NCBI GenBank assembly: GCA_039720395.1
Contig: CM077831.1
Span: 3,266,003-3,330,002, forward strand
DNA length: 64,000 bases
Source of the DNA: Liquidambar formosana
Lineage: Eukaryota > Streptophyta > Magnoliopsida > Saxifragales > Altingiaceae
Direction: 5' to 3'
The notes beneath the pieces are model-generated. The model was not told the DNA's origin. It searched no databases and saw nothing but the letters and a program-made list of their open reading frames with translations. This document shows, piece by piece, positions 43,388 to 55,429 of this stretch. The translations under genes and the position numbers were made by a program. Every line of letters begins with the position of its first letter. Position 1 is the first letter of the stretch.

Positions 43388-46089
43388 CTAAGTAGCTACA
43401 TTCTCCCCCGAGTTCCCGGCAGCTGGAGCAATGACCTCGGGAGCCGCAACGGGATCAGTAGAGACAGGCGGAACCACGGGAGTCTGAGGAAGATCAGGAA
43501 TAGCCTCCGTGGTGCTTTCCGTTGCATTTACGGGTGGGTCCCCGTTGGCAGCGACTGAAGTGTCATCGGGGACGTCAACAGTCCCCTCGGCTTCAATGGT
43601 GGCATTAGGCAGAGACGTGACCTCGGGATTGTTCTCCCCGGCCTCATCGCCGCCAGCAACCTCCATCTCAGCTTCCCCGACATCACCTCCCTCGGGATCG
43701 TAATCCGGAGGAATATTCCTCCTTTCAAAGGGAATATCGGCAATGCCAGGAAATTGGGCAGATGCCAACTCGACCAAGGTCTCCCACGCAAATCTGTAGG
43801 TGACCTCGAGCTCGGTGGTCATCTGCCCAACGAGGGAAGCCGTCACGCTCTCCCTCTCCTCAGTCACGGCCTTCTTCGCGGAGGCCTTCTCCCTCTCTAC
43901 CTCAGCCTCAAGGGCCCGGACCTTACTCGCCAGCTCGCGCTTCTCCCGGGCCAACCCATCCTGGGCATCTTTTGCCTTCCTCAGCTCAGCCTCCAAATCT
44001 GCGTAGTCCTTCCTCGTGAGCTCGAGTTTGCTGATGGCACTTTCGGCTGTAGACTTGAGAGTCTCGCATTCAGACTTTACCTTCTGAAGTTGAGACATAG
44101 CCGCAGCACAGTTGGCCTCAGCCTCTGCTAGCTTCTGATCGTACTCACTCCGGACTTTGGCGAGCTCGAGTTGCAACTTATTATCTTCCTCCTCGAGGCA
44201 ATCGCCCGCCAGCAAGATTTGTTGGCAGCCCTATACAGACATCATCAAGTCAAAAACAGGGTTGAACACCAAGTAATGAAACCACGAAAGAACGGAGCTT
44301 ACTCGGTAAAGGCTGGTAAACCCGAAGCGGAGGTTGTCGAGGGCGGACCTCTTCCTGAAGTGCGCCATGTCTGCCGGCAACCTCATGGGATTCCCCAGCT
44401 GCCTGAAGTTGTACTCAGCAGAAAAGGAGCTGGTAACGCCCTTATCTGTGGGTACGGGGAACTGCACACGCGAACAGAGACATAAAGTCAGTCAGAATTT
44501 GTAATAGGCTTCCGGATAAAAGGCGCAGAAGGAAGTGAAGTTTTACCTCGGGGTATTGTGCTATCACATCAGCACGAGCAGGGGCGCTCCCATCTCCGGC
44601 CCCCGAAGCATTGGTTCCCCCCTGTCCAGACCCTTGCACAGTGGGTTGCTGTTCAGGGACTGTGGAGGGCTTCCGGGGCTTCGTAGGGGGAACCAGAGGA
44701 GCCTTCCCCTTCCCGGTAGCCTCTGGCGCTTGGGGCCTGCCCACGTCCTGCCCCCTCATGGCGTGGGACATGAGTTTTCCGCTGTTGGGGTCAGTGGGCT
44801 TTTTCCCAGCGTCCCGACCTGACCCAGGAGCAACAACAGCAGCAGCCTTGTTAGTCTTCTGCAGCTGTTGGCGCTGTTGCTGCTGCGGCTGCTGATTCTG
44901 CCGCTGTTGCTGCGGCTGCTGATTCTGCTGCTGCTGATTTTGCTCAGCAGCCTTCTTTTCCTGGGCCTCTTTCTCCGCCGCCCTTCTCTCAGCAACCAGA
45001 GCCCTCAAATTCATCCCAGAGTCTTTCTGGGTCCTCTGGCTGCTGGAGTCTGTTCTCTGTCTCTTGGCGGGGGGGGGGACGGGAGCCTCTCCTCTCCATG
45101 GCTTGGGAGACAGTCTCCTCAGAGCTGGAGCTCTCAATGACGAAGGGGGCGCGGCGAGCCGTCTTTTCGGAGGGCCTAATCTCCTCAGCTCCCTCCCCTT
45201 CAGGTCGGAGGCGGATCCCTTCTTCTTCCTCTTCCTCTTGCTCTCCTCTCTCCAAGTCCTCTTCCACCACACGGGTCAGCTCGTCGTCAGGCTGCTCCCA
45301 GTGGGGGTAACTCGCCTTCCCCCAAGTCTGGTACCGCGCGTGGTAGTTGAGCAAGGTCTCCGCCGCACGGCAGCGCTGGCTGACTTGATATCCGAGCAGC
45401 CTCTCGATATCCTCCTTGTTCAGCGTGTCAGCGGGCTCGTTGGCGTGAGGAGCTGCTAGAAAGAAACATGACACATGAATATCAATGTTAAGTTCAAGAT
45501 TCAACTCGAGGTCATATAAAACAAAAAAAAAAGGCAAGCAAAATGACATCGCTGATTTCTTACAGCTAGAGCCTCTCTCTCGGGGAATGATGGGAGGATC
45601 GGGGGGAAGAGTCCCATCTACGGGCCCGTACACGAAGACCACAATGTCATGAGCTCCCGGGTTGGAGTCTGGGATGTGGGTGACAAAGGGTTTCTTCCTG
45701 CGCTTGAGGGAGAGGTAAACGTCGGGCTTATTTTTAAGGGCGCAGATTTTGTAATGGTGGAGGATCTCACGCACCCCGACAGAAGTCCCTAGAAGCTGGT
45801 TAAGGACATGAACCCCCATGATGATCCTAAAGGAGTTCAGCCCTAGCTGGGTTGGGACTATTCCACAGTAGAGGAGGAAGTCATTGAGAAGGTCTGGGAA
45901 GGGGACACGAACTCCACCCTCCATGAAAGCAGCAATGGGAACGGGGAGGCCATCCTTGGCGTCTGACCTAAAGACATCCTCCCCAGGCTCAGCAAAGCGG
46001 AAGCTAAACTTCCCGTCTTCAAAGCCGTATAAGGCCTTAAACTCTGCTACCTTTGCAGGGTTCCCCCTAATATCATAAAAAGAAGACAT
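43388..46089 (-). CDS. Transposase_28-like, Q-rich, coiled-coil protein: antisense four-exon gene of B
   Basis: Exons on the minus strand: 46089-45564, 45455-44547, 44461-44303 and 44230-43388, all with GT-AG introns. Exon 1 has the plant Transposase_28 (putative gypsy-type transposon) pattern, GGVRVPFPDLLNDFLLYCG then LNSFRIIMGVHVLNQLLG. Exon 2 encodes an acidic stretch and a long glutamine-rich segment with KRQR. Exon 4 encodes a heptad-type coiled coil (about 43750-44215) and an acidic, T/V-rich tail. The reading frame of exon 2 shifts by one base at a run of ten G (about 45069-45078, C on the coding strand), so this copy is frameshifted or the run is miscalled. The family's function is not known. 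It is transcribed against the element. Confidence 0.75.
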
Positions 46090-47019
46090 CTGCCAAGATG
46101 AAAGGGGAAGGTTAAATCCAGGGATAACTCAACCCATGACAACATGTCCCGACCTAAAACTCCATGTTCTAACAGGTATGTTACCAGACCCTAAAATTTT
46201 TCTAAGTGTCAGCTCGGGGAACACTCAACTCGGTGTTGGGAAAAGACTAAAAAGGACACCCAAAACTTTTTTCTCAAGTTTACCCCGAGATGGAGTTTTT
46301 TCAAACCCTAAAAGGCGGGAAAATCAGTGTCTTGGTGATTTGCCCCAAAAACCAGAGGAAAACCCTAGGATTACGAAGCAAACCCCAAGAACATCTCCAA
46401 CAACCGCAAAGAGAAAAATACACCGAACAAATTGAAGAATAAAGAACAAAAACTATTTATACCTTCACAAAAGATCAAACGGTGGTCAAAAAGGCTGTTT
46501 CGCCGGGGAAACTGTACGGCACGGCGCTGAAACCTCCGAAAGTTGTTCTTGGAAGGATGAAGCGAGCAGGAAGAGCACCAGCAGAAAATAACACCGAAGA
46601 AACGGTTCGCGAAGGCAACGAAGGAGAGCAGAACGGATCTTCTCCCACAAACGAACGGTGTAGACAGTGGATTCCGGTGGAAAATACGGTATTTTCCTAG
46701 AAAAGACAGAAAGCAAGAGCAGAGAAAGTAGAGAGAGAAAACGGAGAACAGGATGCAGAGAGAAAAGGCAGAAAGTAGAGAGAGAGTGCAGAAGATAAAA
46801 TGAGCAGTGATTTGCTTCCCTCCAAAGACATAATGCTTCTGGAGCATTAAATGCAGATCGTACGGTTCCAAGACACATGACGTCAGCACCTTGGAATACG
46901 GAAAGGCTTAACCGCCTCTTTGCCAGGTAAGCCCTAGAATGCCAAGCGGCATAGGGGCACAGGGAAAAACACTCAGCAAAACAAAATTATGACAAGTCCC
47001 AGCTCGGGAATGTCATAAT
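46090..47019 (-). promoter_or_regulatory. Upstream region of the antisense gene of B, with TATA box at 46454-46461
   Basis: TATAAATA on the minus strand lies about 365 nt before the ATG. The rest up to the purine tract holds no convincing gene; frames on both strands here overlap each other and look accidental. A run of GAGAGA-type sequence is at about 46725-46790. Confidence 0.5.
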
Positions 47020-47030
47020 TTGGGGCAAAT
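47020..47030 (+). promoter_or_regulatory. Polypurine tract of B
   Basis: TTGGGGCAAAT directly before the 3' LTR start TGTGTGG. Confidence 0.55.
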
Positions 47031-47731
47031 TGTGTGGAAATATATCTGAACTGAGGTTTCAACTCGGGATGGAAGGTTCAAGTCTGAAACGCTGACACGT
47101 GGCGAAGATTGCTCAACCAGGCCAACCACAACGCACGTGATTCGCCTCCGAAGATCCAGCTCGGGGCAAGGAGTTAAAACACTTCACTTGACACGTGGGA
47201 GGCCTACACGGTGGGACCCGCTACAGGGCACGTGATCTCCCAACTCGGTTCTTGGCTTTCACCTCGGGGCACCTGTCTTATGACTCATACTACAGTCCAA
47301 ATCCTACTACAGTCCAAAACTGTCCTAGCAGCTGTAATTCCTGACACAGCGGTTACAAGAAACCACGATTCTCTGGCCAACCATGGTCACTAAACTATGG
47401 TCAGACGGTTATGGGCAAACCATGGTCAGATCTGACCTAACCCAAGCAGTTATCTGACCTCACATGGTCAGTCCGTACAGGTGGGTATAAAAAGAATACG
47501 ATACAGCCTAATTTGGTAGGTGACAGTACCCTAATTCTCTGAGATTCATCTTCTTCCTTGCCTCATTCTCCCCAGTGCAGCTTTCTGACTTAAGCTTCGG
47601 AGAGGGCACGGCCAAAACCCACCTTGGCCTACCCTCTGACCCATTTTCCAAGCTTGTGATTGCAGGTCCAGGCGAGGGAACAAGCTCCATCATCAACACG
47701 TAGTTCGGGGAGAAAGATTTTACCCCGTACA
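47031..47731 (+). repeat. 3' LTR of B (701 bp)
   Basis: Same length as the 5' LTR with two visible substitutions. G-boxes are at 47096, 47134, 47192 and 47229, and a TATA box is at about 47486. Confidence 0.95.
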
Positions 47732-48644
47732 GTAACATATACCAAACTATAGTATTGGAGCTAATACAATTATCTCATAAATTAAAGCTCCCACTATGAT
47801 GATTATGGACTTTAAGAGGATTCAATCCAAGCCAATAGATTGAATCCAAGGTCTAAGGTGGGTGTAGGTGATCGTAAAATAAACCATTCGTAACATGCAT
47901 GCTTTCTTGAAAAACTTCTCTAAGCTTTCAAGTCCTTCAATCTGCTCCCTTGGCTTGATGGTCTCCACCATTGGCTTGTTAGTCTCCACCATTGCCTTGT
48001 TGGGCTCCATCATACTCCTTTGGGTCAACCATGCTCCTTAGTGCGCTCTCGATTACATAACATTTACATAATATATAGAAAGGGATACATAAGGGAAATG
48101 TGGGGTACATAAGAGAATGATAGAGAGAGAAGGAAGGTGGCATGCAAGCCCCAAATAATAAATTACATCACCATAATAAAATTACAACTCTTGAAAAATT
48201 ATTACAACCCATTCATAAGACGGCCAATCACAATTGGTTTAAGGGGTATAGTCCATAATCATCATCCAAACACATACACACAATCTCATTGCATAATGTA
48301 AAGAAAAACTGTAAGCATTAAGACATATGGGCATTATGGTAATTCTCTTGAATGATTTACATTAATCTCATTAATGCATCCTAATCTTATTAGGTTTAAA
48401 CAAAAATATCCAGAATTAAATAAAGTCTTAACATTTAAGACATTTAGTTTCAATTAATCAAATTAATAGAAACATATAAAGTTTCCTAAAATAACTCTAA
48501 TATCCAATATTAGGGTTTCCTTATTTAAACAAAACAATTTCATTTAATTAAGAATTTCCAGATTTTAATTTAATCCCCAATTCTATTTTAAACCATTTAA
48601 AACATTATAAAATTAATCAATATTAATTAAATAATTAACATGGG
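47732..48644 (-). mobile_element. Copia C', interior fragment right of B
   Basis: Continues C' after B, matching C from about 13500 back to about 12610 in reverse complement. Element D interrupts it at 48644. The C' remainder and its 5' LTR should lie right of D, outside the window. Confidence 0.88.
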
Positions 48645-51425
48645 TGTGAACCCAGAAATTGGGCCCACAAGGGATTGAAAGAAAAATGGGTTTGAAAAAG
48701 AAAAAAGGAAAGGAGTCGCCACCTTATTTTTTAAAGGAAACAAGGAAAACCCTAAAAATGGTTTGTTTTAGGAAAACAATTTGAATGACTCCATAAAAAA
48801 GGAAAGGCAAAAACCAATCTTTTGAAAACCAAAGAAATCGGGGATTCGGAGGCTAAGTTATGACATGGGAAGGTTCTAGGCAAAGCCTATAGGCACCCAT
48901 GTCACCCTTTCGGTCTCTCAGTTCATTTGGGCTAAATTAAGATCTTTCCCATACAAAAATCAGCAAGTATATCATCACAAGAATTGCATGCATATCATAT
49001 ATTTCATTCATCCATCCATGCATAATAAGCACATAAAAACAGAAAATAAAGAAGAACAAAACAAAACAAAAAGAAGCCTAGGATGCTTGGATCCTAGAAC
49101 GGACTTGAGCCTCACGAAGAGCGCCTACGTACCATGCAACGAAATACATGGATCAAAGTCCACGTAGTTCGATTAGAACTAAGGTTAAGACTTAATACAA
49201 ACCTATGGTTAAAACCCTAGGTTTCCTTATTTGATCAAAAGAGTTGAATTTGATAGAGAGTTTGATTTTAGAAAGAACTCCACAAAATGGAAACTTTAAT
49301 AAAAACCAGAATTTTATTTATGAAGGAAACCTTTGATTAAACCATAGACTTGTATTAAAAATTAACCCTAAATAGGGAGAAGAGAAGGGATAAGGAAGAA
49401 AGGTGAATTGGGGCACCTTCACACCCACTTACCTGAGCGCAATTACTCCAAACATTAGCTATTTCAGACATAAGCAGCCCTATTTGCCATAGGACAAATA
49501 CCACACCTATTTGCACCCTTACAAGTGCTCAAAACCATGCGAAGACACTAACATGCAAATCTGGACAGAATAGTATTATGGCCTAAAATCATCCACTAAG
49601 CATGCCAATAGCAAAAACAGCGAACAATAATAAGTCCTAACATATTCCTAGAACCATATCATGCATAAAAACCCTAAAACATACTAACATGCATGCAAAA
49701 CTATCATGTTTACTCCATATGAAAAACATATACAGCAAACACGAAGAAAAACCAATAAAAAAGTCTACTTTATCATGCTATATGAAAACAAACACGAAAC
49801 AATGACTCTAAAACCCTAAACTCACAAATATGCTTAAAAACTCACAAGACATACTTTAATCATGCTAAAACCAAACTAAACAGAAATTATATCATGCATA
49901 TTAACTAACTAAAGCAATATAACATGATGAAAATCCTAACTCTAACATGCAATGACACTAATCCTAGCACAAGGACAAACAGGAGCACAAGAATCATAAC
50001 TATGCATTAAAAACCTAAAGGACAGCCCTAAAGCATGCTAAACAGTAGATAAAAAATAGATATTCCATGTATATTAACTAGCTAGAGTGTTAATACATGA
50101 TAAAAAAGTTACCTTTAACATGCAATAAGCCTAACCCATATGAAAACCTAGTTTAAGCTTGAATAGAGAAGGAGAATACCTTAGGAAGGGCCTTCCTTTG
50201 TGTTTGTAATTGTTCGTGGCTCCTCAGGTCTTTAGAGTGAATCAAACCAACACGAATCCTCCTCTTTGTCAAAGTGGTATCACAGCAAAGAGATCAAAAC
50301 TCACTCAACTTTGAAAAGAAATAGAAAACAAAAAGAGAACAAGAGAAAAGAAAAGTGATTTTCGTCACTTTGCAGCAGCAGCAACTTCAATCGCGTTTTT
50401 GGGTATGAAAACGTTGGATTTGGACAAAGCTCGTGAAATACAAAGTTGTAGAGAATTGAATTATCTTTCTAACAAGACCAATTTCATCAAATGCTGACTT
50501 CGGATGAAAAAGTTATGATTAAAATACGACTGCTGGTTTTCAGAAAATCTGCTGCTGAATTATGACGAATTTCACTCCCTCCAAACCCTCTTCTCCTCTC
50601 CCTTGTTTAAAGACATTAAGAGAGTATTTATAGCTGAAATCTGGAGTTTCCCTTTCCTTCCTGGACTAGGTTTCCTTGGAGAATAATCAAAAGGTATTTT
50701 ATAATGATAAAAGACTTCTAATCTGAATAGGAAATGGAAATTGTCTTTTATAAAAATTGGGAGACTGACCGCTAACACGCATGCACATGTATCGTATGTG
50801 CGTACACACACTCATCACATACGTACACGTGTTAGTGTCATGATAAAAATGGCTAATTTAATAAAATAATTTTCTTTTCATTTTAACCAAAAATCTCATG
50901 CTGTGATTCGCACTAATTCTTCAAGGATAATCCGTAAATAACCACACTAAACTCATCATCAGGCCATATCAAAATTGAACTTCATGAAACACTTTTGAGG
51001 GTAAAATGATGACTAATGAAAGTCAATTTGAAAAGATTTGGTTGGTAATTGTGAGTCAATTAGAGCTAACCCAAGGAAGGGTCAATTAACCAACTTGAAC
51101 TACATCGAGCCATTTTAATCCCGAGCCATTGACTTACCAAATTGAACCTAGAAATACCTCTTATGCATCCATATGAACTCCAATTGACAATTTGGAGATC
51201 ATTTCAAGGTCAAATGAAAAGTTTGGGACTTAAAAGACGATTATGCCGCTCAAGTCACAAAAGCTCTTATTATCCCTCAAGATCAACTCCAATTTGAACC
51301 AAAATTCATATCCATTGTCCTTGTGACTCTAGAAAACTAATGCAAGTGACTAGACTCAAAAACAAAACAAAAACATGCATGAAATGATGAGCCCTAGTAA
51401 GGTGGTGCAAAAATGGGGTGTGACA
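48645..51425 (-). repeat. 3' LTR of D (2781 bp)
   Basis: TGTCACACCCCATTTTTG reads leftwards from 51425; it ends ...GGGTTCACA at 48645. It keeps the R/U5 hairpin core (about 48862-49180) and the PBS-like 10-mer (48712-48721). Confidence 0.92.
48862..48903 (-). other. Conserved R/U5 stem-loop of D, with compensatory change
   Basis: GACATGGG pairs with CCCATGTC, where A and A2 have GATATGGG/CCCATATC. The inner TAGGCTTTGCCTA and GCCTATAGGC are unchanged. The other D LTR has it at 63506-63547. Confidence 0.6.
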
Positions 51426-51439
51426 GAAGCCCCTCATTG
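51426..51439 (-). promoter_or_regulatory. Polypurine tract of D
   Basis: CCAATGAGGGGCTTC on the minus strand, next to the LTR start. Confidence 0.6.
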
Positions 51440-51519
51440 GCGAACAAGTTACACTTGTGAACCAATGATAAAGAACAACCCATTTTTGTCCAAAAAGCCC
51501 GGAGAAATCACACACTGAT

Positions 51520-53470
51520 ACCAACAATGATGGGAGGTTGAAAACCTGAGACTGGAATAAGGAAGTGTACTCAAGTCATGAGTATACTTAAACCACTGAG
51601 GGTTGAGAATTGATAAGAGAAGCATATTCAAGCCACTACGAATGAACATACTTTTGAAATGGAGAAATATATTCTAGTCACGAATATATTTGACCAAGTG
51701 ATTGAGAATGAAATCTGAGAAGCACATTCAAGTGATGAACATACCTTTGAAATGGAGAAATATATCCAAGCGATGGATATACTTAACCAAGTAAGTGACA
51801 AAATATCTGAGAAGTATACTCAAGTGATGAGTATACCATTGAAATGGAGAAATATATTCAGGTCACGAATATATTTAACCAAGTAATCTGAGAATGAAAT
51901 CTGAGAAGTATACTCAAGTGGTGAGGATACTTAATGATTGAGAAGGACTGAGAAGTACGTTCAAGTGATGAACATACTTTTGAAAAATGAGAAATATATT
52001 CAGGTCACGAATATATTTAACTAAGTAAGATAGAGAATGAACTGAGAAGTATACTCAAGTGATGAGTATACCATTGAAATGGAGAAATATATTCAAGTGA
52101 TGAATATATTTAACCAAGTAATAATCTGAGAAGTATGTTCAAGTGATGAACATACCATTGAAATGGAGAAATATACCCAAGCGATGGATATACTTAACCA
52201 AGTAGGATAAGAATAATCTGAGAGGTGTATTCAAGTGATGAGTGTACTTTTGAAATGGAGAAATATATTCAGGTCACGAACATATTTACCCAAGTGATGA
52301 AAAAGATACTGAGAAATATACTCAAGTGATGAGTATACTTAATGATTGAAAAAGACTGAGAAGTACGTTCAAGTGATGAACATACTTTTGAAATGAAGAA
52401 ATGTATCCAAGTGATGGATATATTCAACCAAGTAAGCTGAGAAGTACACTCAAGTGATGAGCATACCATTGAGATGGAGAAATATATCCAAACGACGGAT
52501 ATATTTAACCAAGTAAGATAAGAATAATCTGAGAAGTGTACTCAAGTGATGAGTACACCATTGAAATGGAGAAATATATTCTAGTCACGAATATACTTAA
52601 CCAAGTAAGTGACAAGTATGTTTAAGTGATAAACATACCATTGAAATAGAGAAATATATCCAAGTGATGGATATACTTAACCAAGTAAGTGACAAGTATG
52701 TTTAAGTGATAAACATACCATTGAAATAGAGAAATATATCCAAGCGATGGATATACTTAAGCAAGTAAGATAGAGAATAATCTGAGAAGTGTACTCAAGT
52801 GATGAGTACACCATTGAAATGGAGAAATATATTCTAGTCATGAATATATTTAACCAAGTAAGTGACAAATATTCTGAGAAGTATGTTCAAGTGATGAACA
52901 TACCATTGAAATGGAGAAATATATTCAAGTGATGAATATATTTAACCAAGTAAGTGGCAAAATATCTGAGAAGTATACTCAAGTGATGAGTATACCATTG
53001 AAATGGAAAAAATATACCCAAGTGGTGGATATACTTAACCAAGTAAGTGACAAATGATCTGAGAAGTATGTTCAAGTGATGAACATACCATTGAAATGGA
53101 GAAATATATTCAAGTGATGAATATATTTAACCAAGTAAGTGATAATGAGGATCTGAAACTAGGAAGCATATTCAATGGGCGAACATGCTTTTGAAATGGA
53201 AGAATATATTCAAGTGATGAATATATTCAACCAAGTATGATAGAAAATGAGAATTTGAAACTGAGAAGCATATTCAAAGGGTGAATACACTTTTGAAATG
53301 GAAAAATATATTCAAGTGATGAATATATTCAACCAAGTAGGATAGGGAATGAGAATTTGAAACCGAGAAGCATATTCAAAGAGTGAATACACTTTTGAAA
53401 TGGAAGAATATATTCAAGTGATGAGTATATTCAACCAAGTGGGATGAAAAATCAAGATTTGAAATGAGGA
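51520..53470 (-). repeat. Covarying hairpin array of D
   Basis: About 1.9 kb of alternating hairpins with 6-8 bp stems and a near-constant seven-base loop (AAGTGAT, AAGCGAT, AGGTCAC, TAGTCAC). Stems include TATACTC/GAGTATA, TATGTTC/GAACATA, ATATTC/GAATAT, TATATCC/GGATATA and GTGTACTC/GAGTACAC. They are linked by CCATTGAAATGGAG and AACCAAGTAAGTGA segments, with a repeat of roughly 90 bp. Confidence 0.9.
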
Positions 53471-53723
53471 TATATGATCAATTTATCAAGATTGAACAGG
53501 CATGGTGCAAGAGGAAAGTGACTTAACACATTGTCACTTGAGTTGGCATGACACAGGGGAAATATATTCAACCCTTTTGAACATAAAATCAATTCAAGGA
53601 ATTGATTTCAAGATGGAATTTGATTGATTTTACGCTCAAAAAGTGTTGAATATCTCATTTGGAAGGAGGTTTGATCACGCGCCAAGGCGAGACAAAGCGA
53701 GGGAGAAAGCCAAAACAAGGTGG
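53471..53723. other. Spacer between hairpin array and palindrome of D
   Basis: No gene or repeat recognised, apart from the short minus-strand frame through the palindrome, which I reject. Confidence 0.4.
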
Positions 53724-53781
53724 CTTGGGTGACCACCAGGCCTCAGGAGGCTAGCCGCCCAGGCCTGGGTGGTTACCCGAG
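53724..53781. repeat. GC-rich palindrome, copy 6 (shortened)
   Basis: CTTGGGTGACCACC and GGTGGTTACCCGAG around GGCTAGCCGCC. It lies about 145 nt upstream of the ATG of the antisense gene, the same spacing as in A. Confidence 0.8.
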
Positions 53782-53868
53782 CCCAAAGCGGAAATCCCAC
53801 TTTGAATAGGAAACTTCCTATTCTGATGGGTTTTTTCCTATTTGAACTTGGATTTGTGACCTTTTCCC

Positions 53869-53876
53869 TATAAAAA
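53869..53876 (+). promoter_or_regulatory. TATA box of the antisense DUF7745-like gene of D
   Basis: CCCTATAAAAACACATCC, about 50 nt before the ATG at 53925. The downstream ACACATCCAAG is also shared with the A copy. Confidence 0.65.
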
Positions 53877-53924
53877 CACATCCAAGAGGTTCCTAAACTT
53901 ACTTGTATTCATTCATTAGAAATT

Positions 53925-55212
53925 ATGGAGGCTCTAGACAAATTTTTAGGAGGGTTTTTGAGAGTTATGAGTGCTGAAGCAAAATCTGAGTTCAAGTGCT
54001 TTGGTTTGGATCCATTGCTCTCCTTGAGGCATGTGAGGCTTGAAACGAACCTCTTGACTGCTGCTACATATTTTTGGGATCCTCAAGTTCATGTGTTCTG
54101 CTTCAACTATGAAGAACTGTGCCCAACCATGGAGGAATTCTATGCATTGTATGGAGTTTCAACGGTAGGTCCTTTCATTCTCCCTACTCCTCGCCCAAGC
54201 TTTCTTACTTCTTTCTCCAATCTACTTGGGATTCACTCACAATATGCCTCTACGTTTGTAAAGGACCATATAGTAGACTTGATGAAATTGGCAACCTCTT
54301 TTTTAGCTTGTGATAGTAAAGGTATTCTGAATTTTACCTTTCCTATTAAGCATGCTCTTGCCTTTTGCCTCATTGGTCGTTTTCTTATTTCCACTGGTAC
54401 TCCACATGTTCCCATTCAAATCTGTGACTTGATTCCTCTCCTTGCCAAGGGCCATAACTTGATTCCCATGGTGCTAGCTGAAACCCTGAATGGTTTGGAT
54501 AAAACTCATGAGGACCCAAAGGTTCCTTTAGGAGGTAGCCCCATTCTACTGCAGATGTGGTTGCTTGAAAGACTGAATTTCTTGTCACCAGTTGCCATTA
54601 CACCATACAAGCCCCAGCATTACTGCCTTCGCCGCATTGAACTACCTGGGCAATTTTCATTGAGAGATTGGCTAGGTTACTTCCAAACCCTTTCTTGGAG
54701 GAGTGTCAAGTGGTTTGTATTCATATGGGGCTGCAGTGACCAGGTGCTTCTGCGGACTTCTGGATGCGCCATGGTGAGACTCATAGGACTGAGGTCTACT
54801 TCCTTCTATTGGCCTTCAAGGGTTCTGCGTCAGATGGGCGCCAAGCAAACCATACCCACTTCCTTGAAAGGTGACTATCCTGTGGTGCCCGCGGGTCTTT
54901 CTGTAGTGACTTGGGCGAAGGACCGATGGCCTAGCAAGCTGACTACTGACTCAAGTGACGAATACTGATGGTCCGTATATGATGAGCCCCGAGTATAAGG
55001 AATGGTTGAAAAGCAATTTAGGTGAGAGAGAGACTACTCGAAGAGAAAGGATTTTTGGACTTATCAAGAACAATGAACTTGGATCTTGCAGAGAAGATAT
55101 TATGGAAGCAGTGACGGCAGCTTATGAACATGACTTGAGGAAGAAAAGAAGACATGAAAGAGAGAAGAAGAAAGCTGAGGAGCGAGCTGCAAAGAAGCCC
55201 AAGAAAAACTGA
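53925..55212 (+). CDS. DUF7745-like protein, antisense gene of element D (frameshifted near its end)
   Basis: The first frame, 53925-54968 (347 codons), begins MEALDKFLGGFLRVMSAEAK and has the blocks YFWDPQVHVFCFNYEELCP and CPTMEEFYALYG, like the A gene at 643. A second frame, one base shifted (54955-55212), supplies a natural-looking C-terminus (SPEYKEWLKSN, then a long basic KKRRHEREKKK helix). The shift lies about 54950-54968, with no splice pair that would explain it, so I read it as one small indel. It runs against D, between pol and the hairpin array. It is single-exon as far as visible. The function is unknown; the basic tail suggests nucleic-acid binding or nuclear location. Confidence 0.78.
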
Positions 55213-55398
55213 AGACTCAATAGAATAGGATATTTATGGCATATTTATAGTTCTTTTACTTAATACCAATGAATTGCTATGTCAATCAATTTTAGTTTTG
55301 AATAAATTGCCAATAATAAATCAAATTTGGGATTTTCTTGTTTGATTTAGACCGCACCCAAGGTAACTTTATGGGTTGCCTACGTATCTCCAAGGTTT

Positions 55399-55429
<31 letters not shown>

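Larger units (their letters stand above)
23117..47731 (+). mobile_element. Element B: Ty3/gypsy Tat-type retrotransposon, split by A2
   Basis: Complete element with 701-bp LTRs, PBS, gag-pro, pol with two RNase H domains, a 105-bp hairpin array, an antisense four-exon gene, a purine tract and a GTAAC target duplication. It spans 24,615 bp including A2, or 11,721 bp without A2 and its duplicated target. LTRs differ by two substitutions that I can see (AAAATT/AAAACT and GCGAAGG/GCGAGGG), so the insertion is recent. Its GC content and codon use are visibly richer than the copia sequence around it. Confidence 0.95.

Noticed and set aside
44535..45459. Several plus-strand frames of up to 131 codons
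   Set aside because: Shadows of the antisense Q-rich gene: leucine-rich and proline-rich strings complementary to CAG and CTC repeats.
46371..46889. 172-codon minus-strand frame upstream of the antisense gene of B
   Set aside because: Composed of phenylalanine- and serine-rich sequence from a GAGAGA tract, overlapping a TATA-containing promoter region.
51520..53470. CRISPR-like look of the hairpin array
   Set aside because: No unique spacers, unit sequence varies, and it lies inside a plant retrotransposon next to its LTR with no cas-like gene.
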